Positions 1 to 10,800 of a DNA stretch of 64,000 nucleotides are shown here, one piece after another. The translations under genes and the position numbers were made by a program. Numbering within the stretch: position 1 is the stretch's first letter; each line of letters begins with the position of its first letter. This DNA is from Azotobacter vinelandii CA (GTDB lineage: Bacteria; Pseudomonadota; Gammaproteobacteria; Pseudomonadales; Pseudomonadaceae). The DNA is taken from NCBI RefSeq assembly GCF_000380335.1, contig NC_021149.1:1178001-1242000 (forward strand). The letters are read 5' to 3'. A model generated the notes under the pieces. The model saw only the letters and a program-made list of their open reading frames with translations. It made no database searches and was not told the origin of the DNA.

Positions 1-701
1 TCAAGCCGATCCTGCTGATCCCGCTGCTCTCCAGCCTGTTCACCGGGCTGGTGATGATCTACGTGGTCGGTGCGCCGGTGGCCGGCATGCTCGCCGGGCT
101 GACCGACTTCCTCAACGGCATGGGCAGCACCAATGCCGTGCTCCTCGGCCTGCTGCTCGGCGGCATGATGTGCGTCGACCTGGGCGGGCCGGTCAACAAG
201 GCGGCCTATGCCTTCTCGGTGGGGCTCCTGGCCTCGCAGAGCTACGCGCCGATGGCGGCGACCATGGCGGCCGGCATGGTGCCGCCGCTCGGCATGGCCA
301 TCGCCAGCCTGCTGGCCCGCTACAAGTTCGCCCAGGCCGAGCGGCAGGCCGGCAAGGCCGCCGGCGTGCTGGGACTGTGCTTCATCTCCGAGGGGGCGAT
401 ACCCTTCGCCGCCAGGGACCCGCTGCGGGTGATCCCGGCGAGCGTCGCCGGCGGCGCCCTGACCGGCGCCTTGTCGATGTTCTTCGGCTGCAAGCTGATG
501 GCGCCGCACGGCGGACTGTTCGTGCTGCTGATTCCCAACGCGATCAATCATGCGCTCCTGTACCTGCTGGCGATCGCCGCCGGCAGCCTGCTGACCGGGG
601 GGCTGTACGCCGTGCTCAAGCGCGGGGAGGTCGCCGAGATGGCGGCTGCGACGGAGCGGCCCGGCCAGCCCGCCGAGCGGCCGTCGGGCCGGCACGCCTG
701 A
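1..701 (+). CDS. fruA: Fructose PTS permease EIIBC, C-terminal part (5' end outside window)
   Basis: This is the membrane EIIC end of the fructose-specific phosphotransferase permease, which imports fructose while phosphorylating it to fructose-1-phosphate. The reading frame is open from the window edge (first full codon at 3), so the gene begins upstream. Residues read as alternating hydrophobic segments with the EIIC-type stretches FTGLVMIYVVGAPVAG, DLGGPVNKAAYAF and ISEGAIPFAARDP; the GGPVNK and EGAIPF loops are characteristic of fructose EIIC. It ends in a short polar Pro/Arg-rich tail. The stop is 2 bp from the stop of the convergent SDR gene. The EIIB domains, and the fruB and fruK partners, would lie to the left and are not visible. 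The family is clear; the gene name rests on the fructose-type EIIC motifs. Confidence 0.9.
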   Translation, partial: KPILLIPLLSSLFTGLVMIYVVGAPVAGMLAGLTDFLNGMGSTNAVLLGLLLGGMMCVDLGGPVNKAAYAFSVGLLASQSYAPMAATMAAGMVPPLGMAIASLLARYKFAQAERQAGKAAGVLGLCFISEGAIPFAARDPLRVIPASVAGGALTGALSMFFGCKLMAPHGGLFVLLIPNAINHALLYLLAIAAGSLLTGGLYAVLKRGEVAEMAAATERPGQPAERPSGRHA

Positions 702-703
702 AC

Positions 704-1456
704 TCAGTACTGGACCGCCTGGGTCAGGCCGCCGTCGACCAGCAGGCTGGTGCCAGTGGTGAAGCTGGCGGCCGCGCTGGCCAGGAACAGCGTGGCGTTG
801 GCCACTTCCTCGGGCCGCGCCATGCGGCCCATGGGGTTCGCCGCCAGGCACCTGGCGAAGAGTTCCGGCTGCTCGCGCTCGATCCGGCCCCAGACGCCGT
901 CCTCGAAGTAGACGTTGCCCGGCGAGACCACGTTGACCCGGATGCGCTGCCCGGCCAGGCGCAGGGCCAGGCCCTTGCCGTAGTGGATCAGCGCCGCCTT
1001 GAGTGCGCCGTAGGGCTCCGCGAAGAGGTCGATCTGCCGGCCGGAGACGCTGGAGATGATCACGATCGCTCCCGCCTCGGATCGCTCGAGCCAGGGCAGG
1101 GCGGCGTTGACCAGGCCGACGGTGCCGAGCAGGTCGGTCTCGAAGGCCTGCCGCCAGGCCGACAGATTCTGCCCGCCGGCCAGCGCGCTGACATTGGGCA
1201 CGACGATGTCGATCCCGCCCAGGCGCGCCGCCGCGTCTTTCACCCACTGCTCCAGCGCCGCGCCGTCGGTGACGTCGACGGCCTGGCCGAAGGCCTGCGC
1301 GCCGAGTTCCCGTTCGGCCTGCGCCACGCCCTGCGGGTCGCGGGCGCAGAAGGCCACGCGCGCGCCTTCGCGCAAAAAGCCTTCGACGATGGCCCGGCCG
1401 ATGCCGCGGGTACCGCCGGTGACCAGTACGTTTCGGTTCTGCAATTGAAGATCCAT
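704..1456 (-). CDS. SDR-family NAD(P)-dependent oxidoreductase
   Basis: A short-chain dehydrogenase/reductase of 250 residues, the usual size for classical SDRs. The dinucleotide-binding motif TGGTRGIG is at residues 13-20, the catalytic Ser region ISSVSG at 134-139, and the YxxxK pair is Tyr149/Lys153. The usual NNAG motif is replaced by NVSA near residue 88. The C-terminal part has the common MARPEEVANATLFLAS segment and ends in a GG-containing loop. I chose the ATG at 1456 because AAGGAGA sits 6 nt upstream; an upstream frame extension of 27 Arg/Pro-rich residues is not SDR-like. The substrate cannot be told from sequence. It converges on the fructose permease gene. Its promoter side now abuts an IS1595-type insertion about 110 bp upstream, which may have separated it from former neighbours or control sites. 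Confidence 0.85.
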   Translation of the reverse strand: MDLQLQNRNVLVTGGTRGIGRAIVEGFLREGARVAFCARDPQGVAQAERELGAQAFGQAVDVTDGAALEQWVKDAAARLGGIDIVVPNVSALAGGQNLSAWRQAFETDLLGTVGLVNAALPWLERSEAGAIVIISSVSGRQIDLFAEPYGALKAALIHYGKGLALRLAGQRIRVNVVSPGNVYFEDGVWGRIEREQPELFARCLAANPMGRMARPEEVANATLFLASAAASFTTGTSLLVDGGLTQAVQY

Positions 1457-1565
1457 GGACTTCTCCTTGAGTGAGGGGGTTGGCTCGCCGGGGCGAGCGC
1501 GAGGGCGTAGAAGTAGCATGCCAGAGCGGTTTGACAAGGCCTGACAGCCGGCCCCTCCAAGGTCT

Positions 1566-1573
1566 TTGCCTAA
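1566..1573. repeat. Target-site duplication of IS1595 element, left copy
   Basis: TTGCCTAA directly abuts the left terminal repeat. The identical sequence at 2600-2607 abuts the right one. Confidence 0.93.
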
Positions 1574-2599
1574 GGCTATGTCTGAGTTAGCTGTTGCAGC
1601 AGGCTAAGCTGATCATGGCGTCTCTGCATGCGGGAGGTGGATCATGAAAGCGAGTCAGTTCACGCGATGGATCGCTCAGCTCTCCAACCTCAGCCCGGAA
1701 CAGCGTGAGCAGCTGAAGGCATGCCTGTCGGCACCAGGCAGCCTTCCGCAGGAGATGATCGCCACGCCCAGCAGTTGCCCGCACTGTCAGTCCAGCGAGT
1801 TACAGCCGTGGGGCTCCAGTGGCGGCCTGCCACGGTATCGCTGCAAGTTTTGCGGCAAAACCAGCAACCCATTGACGGGTACACCGATGGCGCGCCTGCG
1901 AAAGCGCCATCTCTGGCAAGGCTATGCCGAGGCGTTGACCCAGAGCCTGACGGTACGCAGGGCGGCGAAACACTGTGGCGTCAGTAAGAACACAGCCTTC
2001 CTGTGGCGACACCGGTTCCTGACCCAGATCGCCGATCACCAGGCTCAGCATGAGTCCGGGATTGTCGAGGCCGATGAAACCTTCTTCCTGGAGTCTTTCA
2101 AGGGACAGCGAGACTTGCCGCGCCCACCTCGCAGGCGCGGAGGCAGCGCGAAGCAACGCGGGTTGTCTGCCGAGCAGATTCCTGTCCTGGTGGTGAGAGA
2201 TCGCAGCGGCCAGCATGCCGACTTTCAGCTGAAGAAGCTCGATGCCGTGCATGTCAGGGAGCGACTACGCCCCCTGATCGATGCTGATGCGATTCTTTGC
2301 TCTGACAGTGCCGCCGTCTATGCCCACTTTGCCAAGGCAGAAGGCATCACCCATCAGCCGGTCAATCCGAGCCAGAAGCGCAGGGTCGATGGGCCTTTTC
2401 ACATCCAGAACGTGAACGCCTATGACAGCCGACTGAAGAGCTGGATGATTCCCTTTCATGGGGTGGCCACCAAGTATCTGACCCATTACCTGGGATGGCG
2501 CCGCCTGCTCGAACGCTACAAGACGCAGCTCAATCCATTGATTTGCTTGAGGGAGGCGCTGGGGCGAGTAGCCATGCAACAGCTAACTCAGACATAGCC
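1574..2599 (+). mobile_element. IS1595-family insertion sequence, complete
   Basis: A 1026-bp element bounded by perfect 25-bp inverted repeats (1574-1598 and 2575-2599), both beginning GGCTATGTCTGAG when read inward. It is flanked by an 8-bp direct repeat TTGCCTAA (1566-1573 and 2600-2607), the target duplication length expected for IS1595. One transposase gene fills the element, and its stop codon lies inside the right repeat. Perfect ends, perfect target duplication and an intact transposase indicate a recent and probably still mobile copy. Confidence 0.95.
1644..2597 (+). CDS. IS1595-family transposase
   Basis: A 317-residue transposase catalysing cut/copy-and-paste movement of its element. 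The N-terminus carries a zinc ribbon (Cys45-x2-Cys48 and Cys67-x2-Cys70), as in the Zn-ribbon plus DDE/DDN layout of IS1595 enzymes. Candidate catalytic residues are Asp144 in [10 protein letters not shown], Asp221 in CSDSAAVY, and Asn256 or Asn258 in [13 protein letters not shown]. The closing segment with [17 protein letters not shown] is typical of the family. A helix-turn-helix-like region precedes the catalytic core ([19 protein letters not shown]). The ATG at 1644 follows a GGGAGGTGG ribosome site. No frameshift or truncation is visible. Confidence 0.95.
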   Translation: MKASQFTRWIAQLSNLSPEQREQLKACLSAPGSLPQEMIATPSSCPHCQSSELQPWGSSGGLPRYRCKFCGKTSNPLTGTPMARLRKRHLWQGYAEALTQSLTVRRAAKHCGVSKNTAFLWRHRFLTQIADHQAQHESGIVEADETFFLESFKGQRDLPRPPRRRGGSAKQRGLSAEQIPVLVVRDRSGQHADFQLKKLDAVHVRERLRPLIDADAILCSDSAAVYAHFAKAEGITHQPVNPSQKRRVDGPFHIQNVNAYDSRLKSWMIPFHGVATKYLTHYLGWRRLLERYKTQLNPLICLREALGRVAMQQLTQT

Positions 2600-2607
2600 T
2601 TGCCTAA
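2600..2607. repeat. Target-site duplication of IS1595 element, right copy
   Basis: TTGCCTAA follows the right terminal repeat and matches 1566-1573 exactly, so the pre-insertion sequence can be reconstructed by removing 1574-2607. Confidence 0.93.
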
Positions 2608-2656
2608 ACTCCCCGATAATCGATCGGCAGGAAAGGCGCCGAAGCGTCCTCTGCAA

Positions 2657-4142
2657 CGTGCCCACGCAGGAGCGCTCGTCGTTATACACAACTCCAGTCC
2701 CCACAGGTCTATACCCAAAAGGGATTCGTGGAGAATGACGATGAACTGGGCAGAGGAGGAAATGCAGACCGCCGACCTGGGCGATGAGCGCCTGAATGTA
2801 CGGGTAGCCAAGGTCCTGGAGCGGTTGGGAGCGCACCCGGGGAGCAGCATTCCCGCGGCCTGCCGGGGCTGGGCGGAAACGATGGCGGCCTATCGGTTCT
2901 TCGACCACGAGAAGGCAACATTCGAGACGGTGCTGACACCGCATCGGGATGCCACGCTGCAGCGCATGGAGTGTTGCCCGGTGGTGTTGCTGGTACAGGA
3001 CACCACCGAGCTCGACAAGTGGGTGAGCCTGGGCCCCAAGGGCGTGGGCACGCTCAAGGAGCAGCAGAAATACCCGCGTCGGTTGCATCCGACCGTGGCC
3101 TTTACCCCAGAACGCATCTGCCTTGGGGTCGTGGAGGCCTTGTGGTGGAGCCGCGACGAACCGAGTCCGCGCAAGGCGCGTCGTGGCAAGGGCGTGGACG
3201 AGAAGGAGAGCCGGCGCTGGATCGACAGTTACCAGGCTAGCTGCGCGTTGCAGGGGCAGATCTCCAAAACGCAATTGGTGAACCTCGCCGATGCGGAAGG
3301 GGATCTGTATGAATGGTTCACCGAGTATGCGGAAGTCGCACCGTCCACGCGGGCGCAGTGGATCGTGCGTGCGGCACAGGATCGACGCGTGCTGACGGGC
3401 GATGCCGACAAGCTATGGGCATCGCTGGCCATGGCGCCGGGTCTGGGGCAGCTCGCCGTCGAGGTCCGGGCACGCCCGAAGCGCCCGGCCCGGCAGGCCC
3501 GGGTCACGTTGCGTTCGGCCACTGTCGTGCTGCGTCCCCCCGCTCGAATCGGTCGCCACTTGCCGGAAGTCTCCGTCAATGCCGTGCTGGCCCGCGAAGA
3601 GAATCCTCCGGAGGGCGTCGAGCCGCTGGAGTGGCTGTTGCTGACCAGCTTGCCGGTGGGCAGCCTGGAACAGGCCTCTACGATTGTCGCCTGGTATGCC
3701 GTGCGCTGGTATATCGAGATTTACTTTCATGTCCTGAAAAACGGCTGTCAGATCAATTGCCTGCAACTGGAAACCGAGGAGCGGCTACTGCCTTGCATCG
3801 GGCTTTACCTGGTGGTTGCCTGGCGAGTGCTGTACAGCCTGATGCTCGGACGTGCCTGCCCGGAGCTGAATTGCGAGTTGATTTTCGAAGCCCGGGAGTG
3901 GCGGGCCGCCTACCTCGTGATCAAGCGCTGCCCACCGCCGCCGGTGCCACCTCGACTGGGCGAGATGGTTGAGTGGGTGGCCGGTCTGGGCGGCTATCTG
4001 GGGCGCAAACACGATGGCCCACCCGGCCCCAAGGCCATGTGGATCGGATTGCAGCGATTGCGGGAGTTTGTCATTGCACTGGAAGCACGCGATGCGCTCG
4101 CCGGAACTTATGTATAACGACGAGCGCAGAAGCGTGGGCACG
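2657..4142 (+). mobile_element. IS4-family (Tn5/IS50-like) insertion sequence
   Basis: Inverted ends at 2657-2688 and 4111-4142 match at 28 of 32 positions. The four mismatches form one block 11 bases from the outside. The inner part of each end (left 2674-2692, beginning CTCGTCGTTATACAC) resembles the 19-bp outside end of Tn5, in which TTATACACAA is conserved. A single transposase gene lies between them and its stop codon falls in the right end. I found no matching direct repeat at either candidate boundary. The exact tip is therefore uncertain: it may be at 2657/4142 or about 17 bp further in. Confidence 0.82.
2735..4117 (+). CDS. IS4-family transposase (Tn5-like)
   Basis: A 460-residue DDE transposase. 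The IS4 signature Y-(2)-R-(3)-E-(6)-K is present exactly (YAVRWYIEIYFHVLK), giving the catalytic Glu. The first acidic residue is probably Asp89 in QDTTELD and the second lies in NLADAEGDLYEW (Asp186 or Asp190). The N-terminal segment (WAEEEMQTADLGDERL, then AACRGWAETMAAYRFF) is the DNA-binding region shared with Tn5 transposase. I chose the ATG at 2735; the frame is open upstream into the preceding IS1595 element, but that part is not family-like. The gene looks intact. It does not belong to the neighbouring IS1595 element. Confidence 0.93.
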   Translation: MTMNWAEEEMQTADLGDERLNVRVAKVLERLGAHPGSSIPAACRGWAETMAAYRFFDHEKATFETVLTPHRDATLQRMECCPVVLLVQDTTELDKWVSLGPKGVGTLKEQQKYPRRLHPTVAFTPERICLGVVEALWWSRDEPSPRKARRGKGVDEKESRRWIDSYQASCALQGQISKTQLVNLADAEGDLYEWFTEYAEVAPSTRAQWIVRAAQDRRVLTGDADKLWASLAMAPGLGQLAVEVRARPKRPARQARVTLRSATVVLRPPARIGRHLPEVSVNAVLAREENPPEGVEPLEWLLLTSLPVGSLEQASTIVAWYAVRWYIEIYFHVLKNGCQINCLQLETEERLLPCIGLYLVVAWRVLYSLMLGRACPELNCELIFEAREWRAAYLVIKRCPPPPVPPRLGEMVEWVAGLGGYLGRKHDGPPGPKAMWIGLQRLREFVIALEARDALAGTYV

Positions 4143-4311
4143 ATCATCCTCGTCGCTCGATGGCTCTCTCGCTCCTGCGCGAGAGTTCCGGGGCCGGTCG
4201 CTCCGCGCCGTAGGGAGGGGCAAGCGCAGGCGCGCTCGACGCCGCGAAAAGCAAAAGGCCTCGGAGGGCTGGGCCTGACAGCCTTCGTGCGGGGAGGGCG
4301 GCGGGAGGTGC

Positions 4312-4332
4312 GGAGCCGGCCGGGCCGGCTCC
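4312..4332 (-). terminator. Palindrome just downstream of prfC, possible terminator
   Basis: Ten-base arms GGAGCCGGCC and GGCCGGCTCC separated by one base lie 11 nt past the prfC stop. There is no U-run on the minus strand, so this may stabilise the 3' end or be a chance GC palindrome rather than a classical terminator. The rest of 4143-4343 shows no gene. Confidence 0.35.
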
Positions 4333-4343
4333 TGCCCAGGGGA

Positions 4344-5927
<1,584 letters not shown>

Positions 5928-6078
5928 GGGTGGAAACCTGGAGCGGAGCGAAAAATGGACGCGAAGTATACAGGATGGCGCCGGCTTCCCCCGTCATTCG
6001 CCGGAGCGATTCCATCCGCCGGGCAGTAGCGGAACCGGCTGCCCGGCGACCAGCCGGCCTGCCGTTCCGTCGGCGCGG

Positions 6079-6142
6079 GTCGCGGATGAATCCGCTCCCA
6101 CACCGGCAGTGTTCTCCCTGTGGGAGCGGATTCATCCGCGAC
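6079..6142. repeat. REP-type palindromic repeat (24-bp arms)
   Basis: Perfect inverted arms 6079-6102 and 6119-6142 are separated by a 16-base loop. The right arm starts TGTGGGAGCGGATTCATCC, the wording of the common intergenic GTGGGAGCGG...CCGCGA repeats of Pseudomonas. It lies between the tpsB stop and the prfC start, in a 291-bp stretch (5928-6218) with no gene. It could act as a 3'-end stabiliser or terminator for tpsB. Confidence 0.8.
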
Positions 6143-6218
6143 CTGCCGCAGGCAGCCCGAAGCCCGGCGCCCGCGCTGTCGTGCCGATCCGGAACCGGCT
6201 GGCCCCGAATACGGTTAC

Positions 6219-7880
6219 TCAGAAATAGCGCACCACCTGCGCCCAGAGCTGCGGCACGCGGCGTTTGTCGCTCTCGGCGTCCTCGTTGCCCAGCCGCCAG
6301 GCCGCCGTGGCGCTGACCCGCCAGCCATGCGTGGCCCAGGCGGCGCCGAGCCCCGCGCCGGACAGATGGCGGTGGTTTTCGCCGTCGTCCCAGGTGTCCT
6401 TGTGCAGCCGCACTTCGCCGTGGTCGACGAAGCTGGAGAACTGCCAGGCGTCGCTCAGCGCATAGCGCAGTTCGAGGTTGGCCAGCCAGCCCTGGTCGCC
6501 GGACGCCTCGCCCTGCGGGTAGGCGCGCACGCCGTAGGCGCCGCCCAGGTAGAGCTTTTCCGAGCTGTCCAGGTTGCCGTCGGCCCACTGCCCCTGCAAT
6601 TGGGCATACAGGCTGAAGCGCTCGGTCAGGCGCTGCAGCCGGGTCAGGCTCGGGCGCAGCACATGGTATTGCCCGGCGATGCCGGCGCTGGCGCGGTCGG
6701 AGTCCTTCTCCTGGCCGCCGTCGAGGTTCAGGCTGCCGTGGCTCCAGTCCAGGGCGAAGGCATAGACGCCGCCGCCGGACAGCCGGTCGCGCCCGCCGCC
6801 GGAAAGGCCCAGGGTGGTGACCCGGAAACGCTTGTCGCTGCGGCTGTCGAACAGATCGATATCGTCCTTCAGGTGCTTGGCATCGAACTGCAGGCGGGCA
6901 TCCAGGGAGAAATCCCGGCGGCGGATCAGCGGCTGGAGGGCGAACAGGCTGGCGATGCGCGCCTCGCCGTGGGCATCGAGATCGCCGAAATCCTTGGAGA
7001 GCTGGTAATCCATGTCCGACCAGGCGACGCCGAAGCGGGTCGCCCAGGGCCCGACCGGTAGTTGATAGGCGACGCGGTAGTAATCCTGATCCTCGTCCGA
7101 ACCCATGGCGCGCAGGCTCAGGCGGTCGCCCAGGCCCAGCGGATTGTCGACGTTCACGGTCGCCCCCAGCCGGTACTCGCCGGTGAAGCGGTTGCCGTAG
7201 TTGTCGGCATCGATGCTGCCGCTGACCAGCCGCTCCGGCCTGGTCTCGACCAGCAGATCGGTGGTACCCGTATCGGCGCCGGGGCGCAACGTCGACTTCA
7301 CCGCCACGCCGGGGGTTTCCTGCAACAGCAGCAGGCTGCGCTCCAGCGGGCCGGCGCGCACCGCCTCGCCGGGCTTGAGGGCGGCCAGCGGGGCCAGGGC
7401 CGAACCGCCGAGGTGCGCCTTGCCGTCGACGCGGATCTCGCCATAACGGCCTTCCAGCACGGCGATCTTCACGACACCGGCCTCGATCTCCTGGGCCGGC
7501 AGATAGGCGCGGGCCAGCGGATAGCCGCGCTCGCGGTACAGGCGGGTGATGCGCCCGGCGCCGGCGCGCAGCTCGCCGAGCGACACCGAGCGGCCCTTGA
7601 GATCGCCGAGCAGCGGCAACAACTCGGCGGCGGGAATGGCGGCGTTGCCGTCGAGAACGAAACCGCGGACCTGCAGGCTCGGCCCGCCGGACTTGACCTC
7701 GGCGGCGGGCGCGTCGGGCAGGTTCAGCTCCAGGGACTGGCGCGGCGGCAATTGCAGCGGCGGCTCCAGGCTCTGCAGGGTCTGGCCGGCGTCCGGCGCA
7801 CTGGCGGCCAGGGCGACGGAGGAGGCGAGCAGGGAAACGGGCAGCAAGGCGACGGACAGCAGACTCGTGGACAGGCGCAT
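6219..7880 (-). CDS. Two-partner secretion transporter TpsB (ShlB/FhaC family)
   Basis: An outer-membrane beta-barrel that exports the adjacent TpsA exoprotein. At 553 residues it has the usual family length. A signal peptide (MRLSTSLLSVALLPVSLLASSVALA) is followed by a Pro-rich linker, a POTRA region around residues 70-150 (with VRGFVLDGN, ITRLYRERGYPLARAYLP), and a second POTRA-like segment. The barrel has family marks such as DADNYGNRFTGEYRLGATV and the loop-6 motif GVRAYPQGEASGDQG, corresponding to VRGY in FhaC. It ends in the aromatic VVRYF expected of outer-membrane barrels. It starts 6 bp downstream of the tpsA stop, so the two are surely co-transcribed. The order tpsA then tpsB is the less common arrangement but is known. 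Confidence 0.93.
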   Translation of the reverse strand: MRLSTSLLSVALLPVSLLASSVALAASAPDAGQTLQSLEPPLQLPPRQSLELNLPDAPAAEVKSGGPSLQVRGFVLDGNAAIPAAELLPLLGDLKGRSVSLGELRAGAGRITRLYRERGYPLARAYLPAQEIEAGVVKIAVLEGRYGEIRVDGKAHLGGSALAPLAALKPGEAVRAGPLERSLLLLQETPGVAVKSTLRPGADTGTTDLLVETRPERLVSGSIDADNYGNRFTGEYRLGATVNVDNPLGLGDRLSLRAMGSDEDQDYYRVAYQLPVGPWATRFGVAWSDMDYQLSKDFGDLDAHGEARIASLFALQPLIRRRDFSLDARLQFDAKHLKDDIDLFDSRSDKRFRVTTLGLSGGGRDRLSGGGVYAFALDWSHGSLNLDGGQEKDSDRASAGIAGQYHVLRPSLTRLQRLTERFSLYAQLQGQWADGNLDSSEKLYLGGAYGVRAYPQGEASGDQGWLANLELRYALSDAWQFSSFVDHGEVRLHKDTWDDGENHRHLSGAGLGAAWATHGWRVSATAAWRLGNEDAESDKRRVPQLWAQVVRYF

Positions 7881-7886
7881 GGCGGA

Positions 7887-10800
7887 TCAGATTCCTTCGG
7901 GCAGGCGGATGCCGGTGTCGATGACCTGGTAGGGGTCGCGTTGCCCGCCCAGAACCAGCGGCTTGCGCTCGTTGTCGTGGACCGAGGCGAGGATGTCGGC
8001 ATAGGCCGCCGGCGGCTGGAAGAGGCGGGACGGTTCGGCGACGACCGGGATGGCCGGGGTTATGGTCAGGCCGCCGGGCAGGTAGGCGATGGCGTAATTG
8101 CCGGAAGTCAGGCCGCCGGCGCTGAGCTCGTAGCCGCCGGCATCGACGGCGCCCTGAGCCGAGCCGCCGTAGACCAGGGTGCCGGACAGCACGGAAGCGT
8201 CCTCGCCCTCGACGAAACCGGAATAGCTGACGCCGTTGCCGCCGCTGAAGGCCAGCCCGTCGTAGGTCTTGCCGGCGTCGTTGGCGGTGATCGTCAGCCC
8301 GGCCTTGCCGATGGTGAGGGTGCCGTCGACATAGCCGATGTCGTAGTTCGACAAGCCCGTGCCATCGGCATTAGCGGCGGTGATGGCGTAGCTGCCGACC
8401 GTCGCGGTCGCCGTCTTGCCGGCGCTGGCGAGATCGACGCGGCCGACCGAATCGCCGTTGACCAAACCCGACACGCTGTAGCCGCTCAAGCTCGCGGTTT
8501 CACCGTAGGTTTTGGAGGCATTGGAGGCGGTGATGGTCAGCCCGGCCTTGCCGACCGTCAGCGAGCCATCGACATAGCCGATGTCGTAGTTCGACAGGCC
8601 CGTGCCGTCGGCGTTGCTGGCGGTGGTGGTGTAGCGGCCGACCATCGCGGTCGCCGCCTCGCCGGTGCTGGCGAGATCGACGCTGCCGACCGAATCGCCG
8701 TTGACCAGACCCGACACGCTGTAGCCGCCCAGGCTCGCGGTTTCGCCGTAGGTCTTGGAGGCATCGGAGGCGGTGATGGTCAGCCCGGCCTTGCCGACCG
8801 TCAGGGTGCCGTCGACATAGCCGATGTCGTAGTTCGACAGACCCGTGCCCTCGGCACCGCTGGCGGCGATGGCGTAGCTGCCGACCGTCGCGGTCGCCGC
8901 CTTGCCAGTGCTGGCGAGATCGACGCTGTTCACGCCGTCGCCGTTGACCAGGCCATCGACCGTGTAGCCGTTCAGACTCGCGGTTTCGCCGTAGGTCTTG
9001 GACGTATCGTTCGCCGTGATCGTCAGCCCGGCCTTGGCCACGGTCAGGGTGCCGTCCACATAGGTGATGTCGTAGTTCGACAGCCCCGTGCCGTCGGCGT
9101 CGCTGGCCGTGATCGTGTAGCTGCCGACCGTCGCGGTGTTGGCCGTGCCGGCGCCGGCCAGATCGACGCCGCTCACGCTGTCGCCGTTGAGCAGGCCATC
9201 GACCGTGTAGCCGTTCAGACTCGCGGTTTCGCCGTAGGTCTTGGACGTATCGCTCGCCGTGATCGTCAGCCCGGCCTTGGCCACGGTCAGGGTGCCGTCC
9301 ACATAGGTAATGTCGTAGTTCGACAGCCCCGTGCCGTCGGCGTCGCTGGCCGTGATCGTGTAGCTGCCGACCGTCGCGGTGTTGGCCGTGCCGGCGCCGG
9401 CCAGATCGACGCGGCCGACCGAATCGCCGTTGACCAGACCCGACACGCTGTAGCCGCCCAGGCTCGCGGTTTCGCCGTAGGTCTTGGAGGCATCGGAGGC
9501 GGTGATGGTCAGCCCGGCCTTGCCGACCGTCAGGGTGCCGTCGACATAGCCGATGTCGTAGTTCGACAGGCCCGTGCCCTCGGCACCGCTGGCGGCGATG
9601 GCGTAGCGGCCGACCGTCGCGGTCGCCGGCTCGCCGGTGCTGGCGAGATCGACGCGGCCGACCGAATCGCCGTTGACCAGACCCGACACGCTGTAGTCGC
9701 TCAGGTTCGCGGTCTCGCCGTAGGTCTTGGAGGCATCGGAGGCGGTGATGGTCAGCGCCGCCCTGTCGATGCTCAGATCGCCGGCGACGTAGGCGATGGC
9801 GTAGTTGGTGGCGCTCAGGCCGCTGGCGGCGATCGCGTAGTCGCCGGCGTTCACCGCGCCCTGCGCCGTGCCGCCATAGCCCAGCGTGCCGGAAAGCACC
9901 GAAGTGTCTTCGCCGTTGACGAAGCCGCTGTAAGTCACGCCATTGCCGCCGCTGTATGCGAGGCCGTCGTAGGTCTTGTCGGCATCGTTGGCGGTCACGG
10001 TCAGCGCCGCCTTGTCGATGCTGACGCTGGCCGTGCCGGCGTAGCCGATGTCGTAGCCCTGCTGGTCGGAATACAGTCCGCCCAGGCCCAGTGTGCCAGC
10101 GGCCAGCGTGTAGCTGCCGGCATTGGCGCTGCCGGTGGTGTAGGTCAGCGTGCCGTCGATCGGGCTGGCGTCGGCGGCGCTGCCGTCGGTCAGCGTGGCG
10201 GTGTAGCCGCTGCCCAGACTGCCCGTGCTGGTGCCGTCGTAGGTCTTGCTCGCGCTGCCGTCGGCCGTCACCGTCACGGCGGTCAGGAAATGGCGCAGTA
10301 GCGGCGTGGTGTCGCCTTCGTAGAGGCGCCAGGTCTTGCCGGTGCCGCCTTCGTCGTCGATGTCCCAGCCGGCGTCGGTGAAGGTGGACAGGGTCTGCAG
10401 TTGCGCCAGGGTCTTGGCCGTGCCATAGGCGTTGCCGGTCCACGCACCGTCGCTGCCGTTGTTGATGGCATTGCCGTCGGTATCGGTGGTGGCGTAGAAG
10501 CTGGCGGTGATGCTGGAATTGTTCGTCCCGACCAGCCCACCGATGTAGTTGGTGCCCGTCACACTGCCGGTGGCATAGCTGTTGCCGATGCTGGCCGTGC
10601 CGCCGTAGGCAAAGTTATCCCCGACCAGCCCGCCCACGTCGTAGTTGCCCGTCACCTTGCCGCTGGCGTAGCTGTCGCTGATGCTGCCGTTGTTGTTGAC
10701 CCCCGCCAGACCACCGATGAAGTTGCCGCCGTAGTAGTCGGTGATGCCGTTGACGTCGCCGGTGGCGTAGGAAGCCTCGATGCTGCCGCTGTTGCTGCCC

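Noticed and set aside
1574-4142. The two insertion sequences as a composite transposon
   Set aside because: Different families, unlike ends, no cargo between them, and the IS1595 copy has its own target duplication.
7887-8306. Contact-dependent inhibition toxin at the tpsA C-terminus with an immunity gene
   Set aside because: The tail is a short extension of the repeats with no toxin-like domain or VENN motif, and the next gene is tpsB with no small immunity-like gene.
8307-9764. Regular direct repeats as a possible CRISPR array
   Set aside because: Units are 243 bp, in frame and translate to protein domains; no spacers or cas genes.
7062-10301. A long plus-strand open frame of over 1000 codons opposite tpsB/tpsA
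   Set aside because: It is the antisense shadow of GC-rich repeat coding sequence: periodic low-complexity text, no start signal and no recognised domain. The minus-strand reading has clear TPS features.
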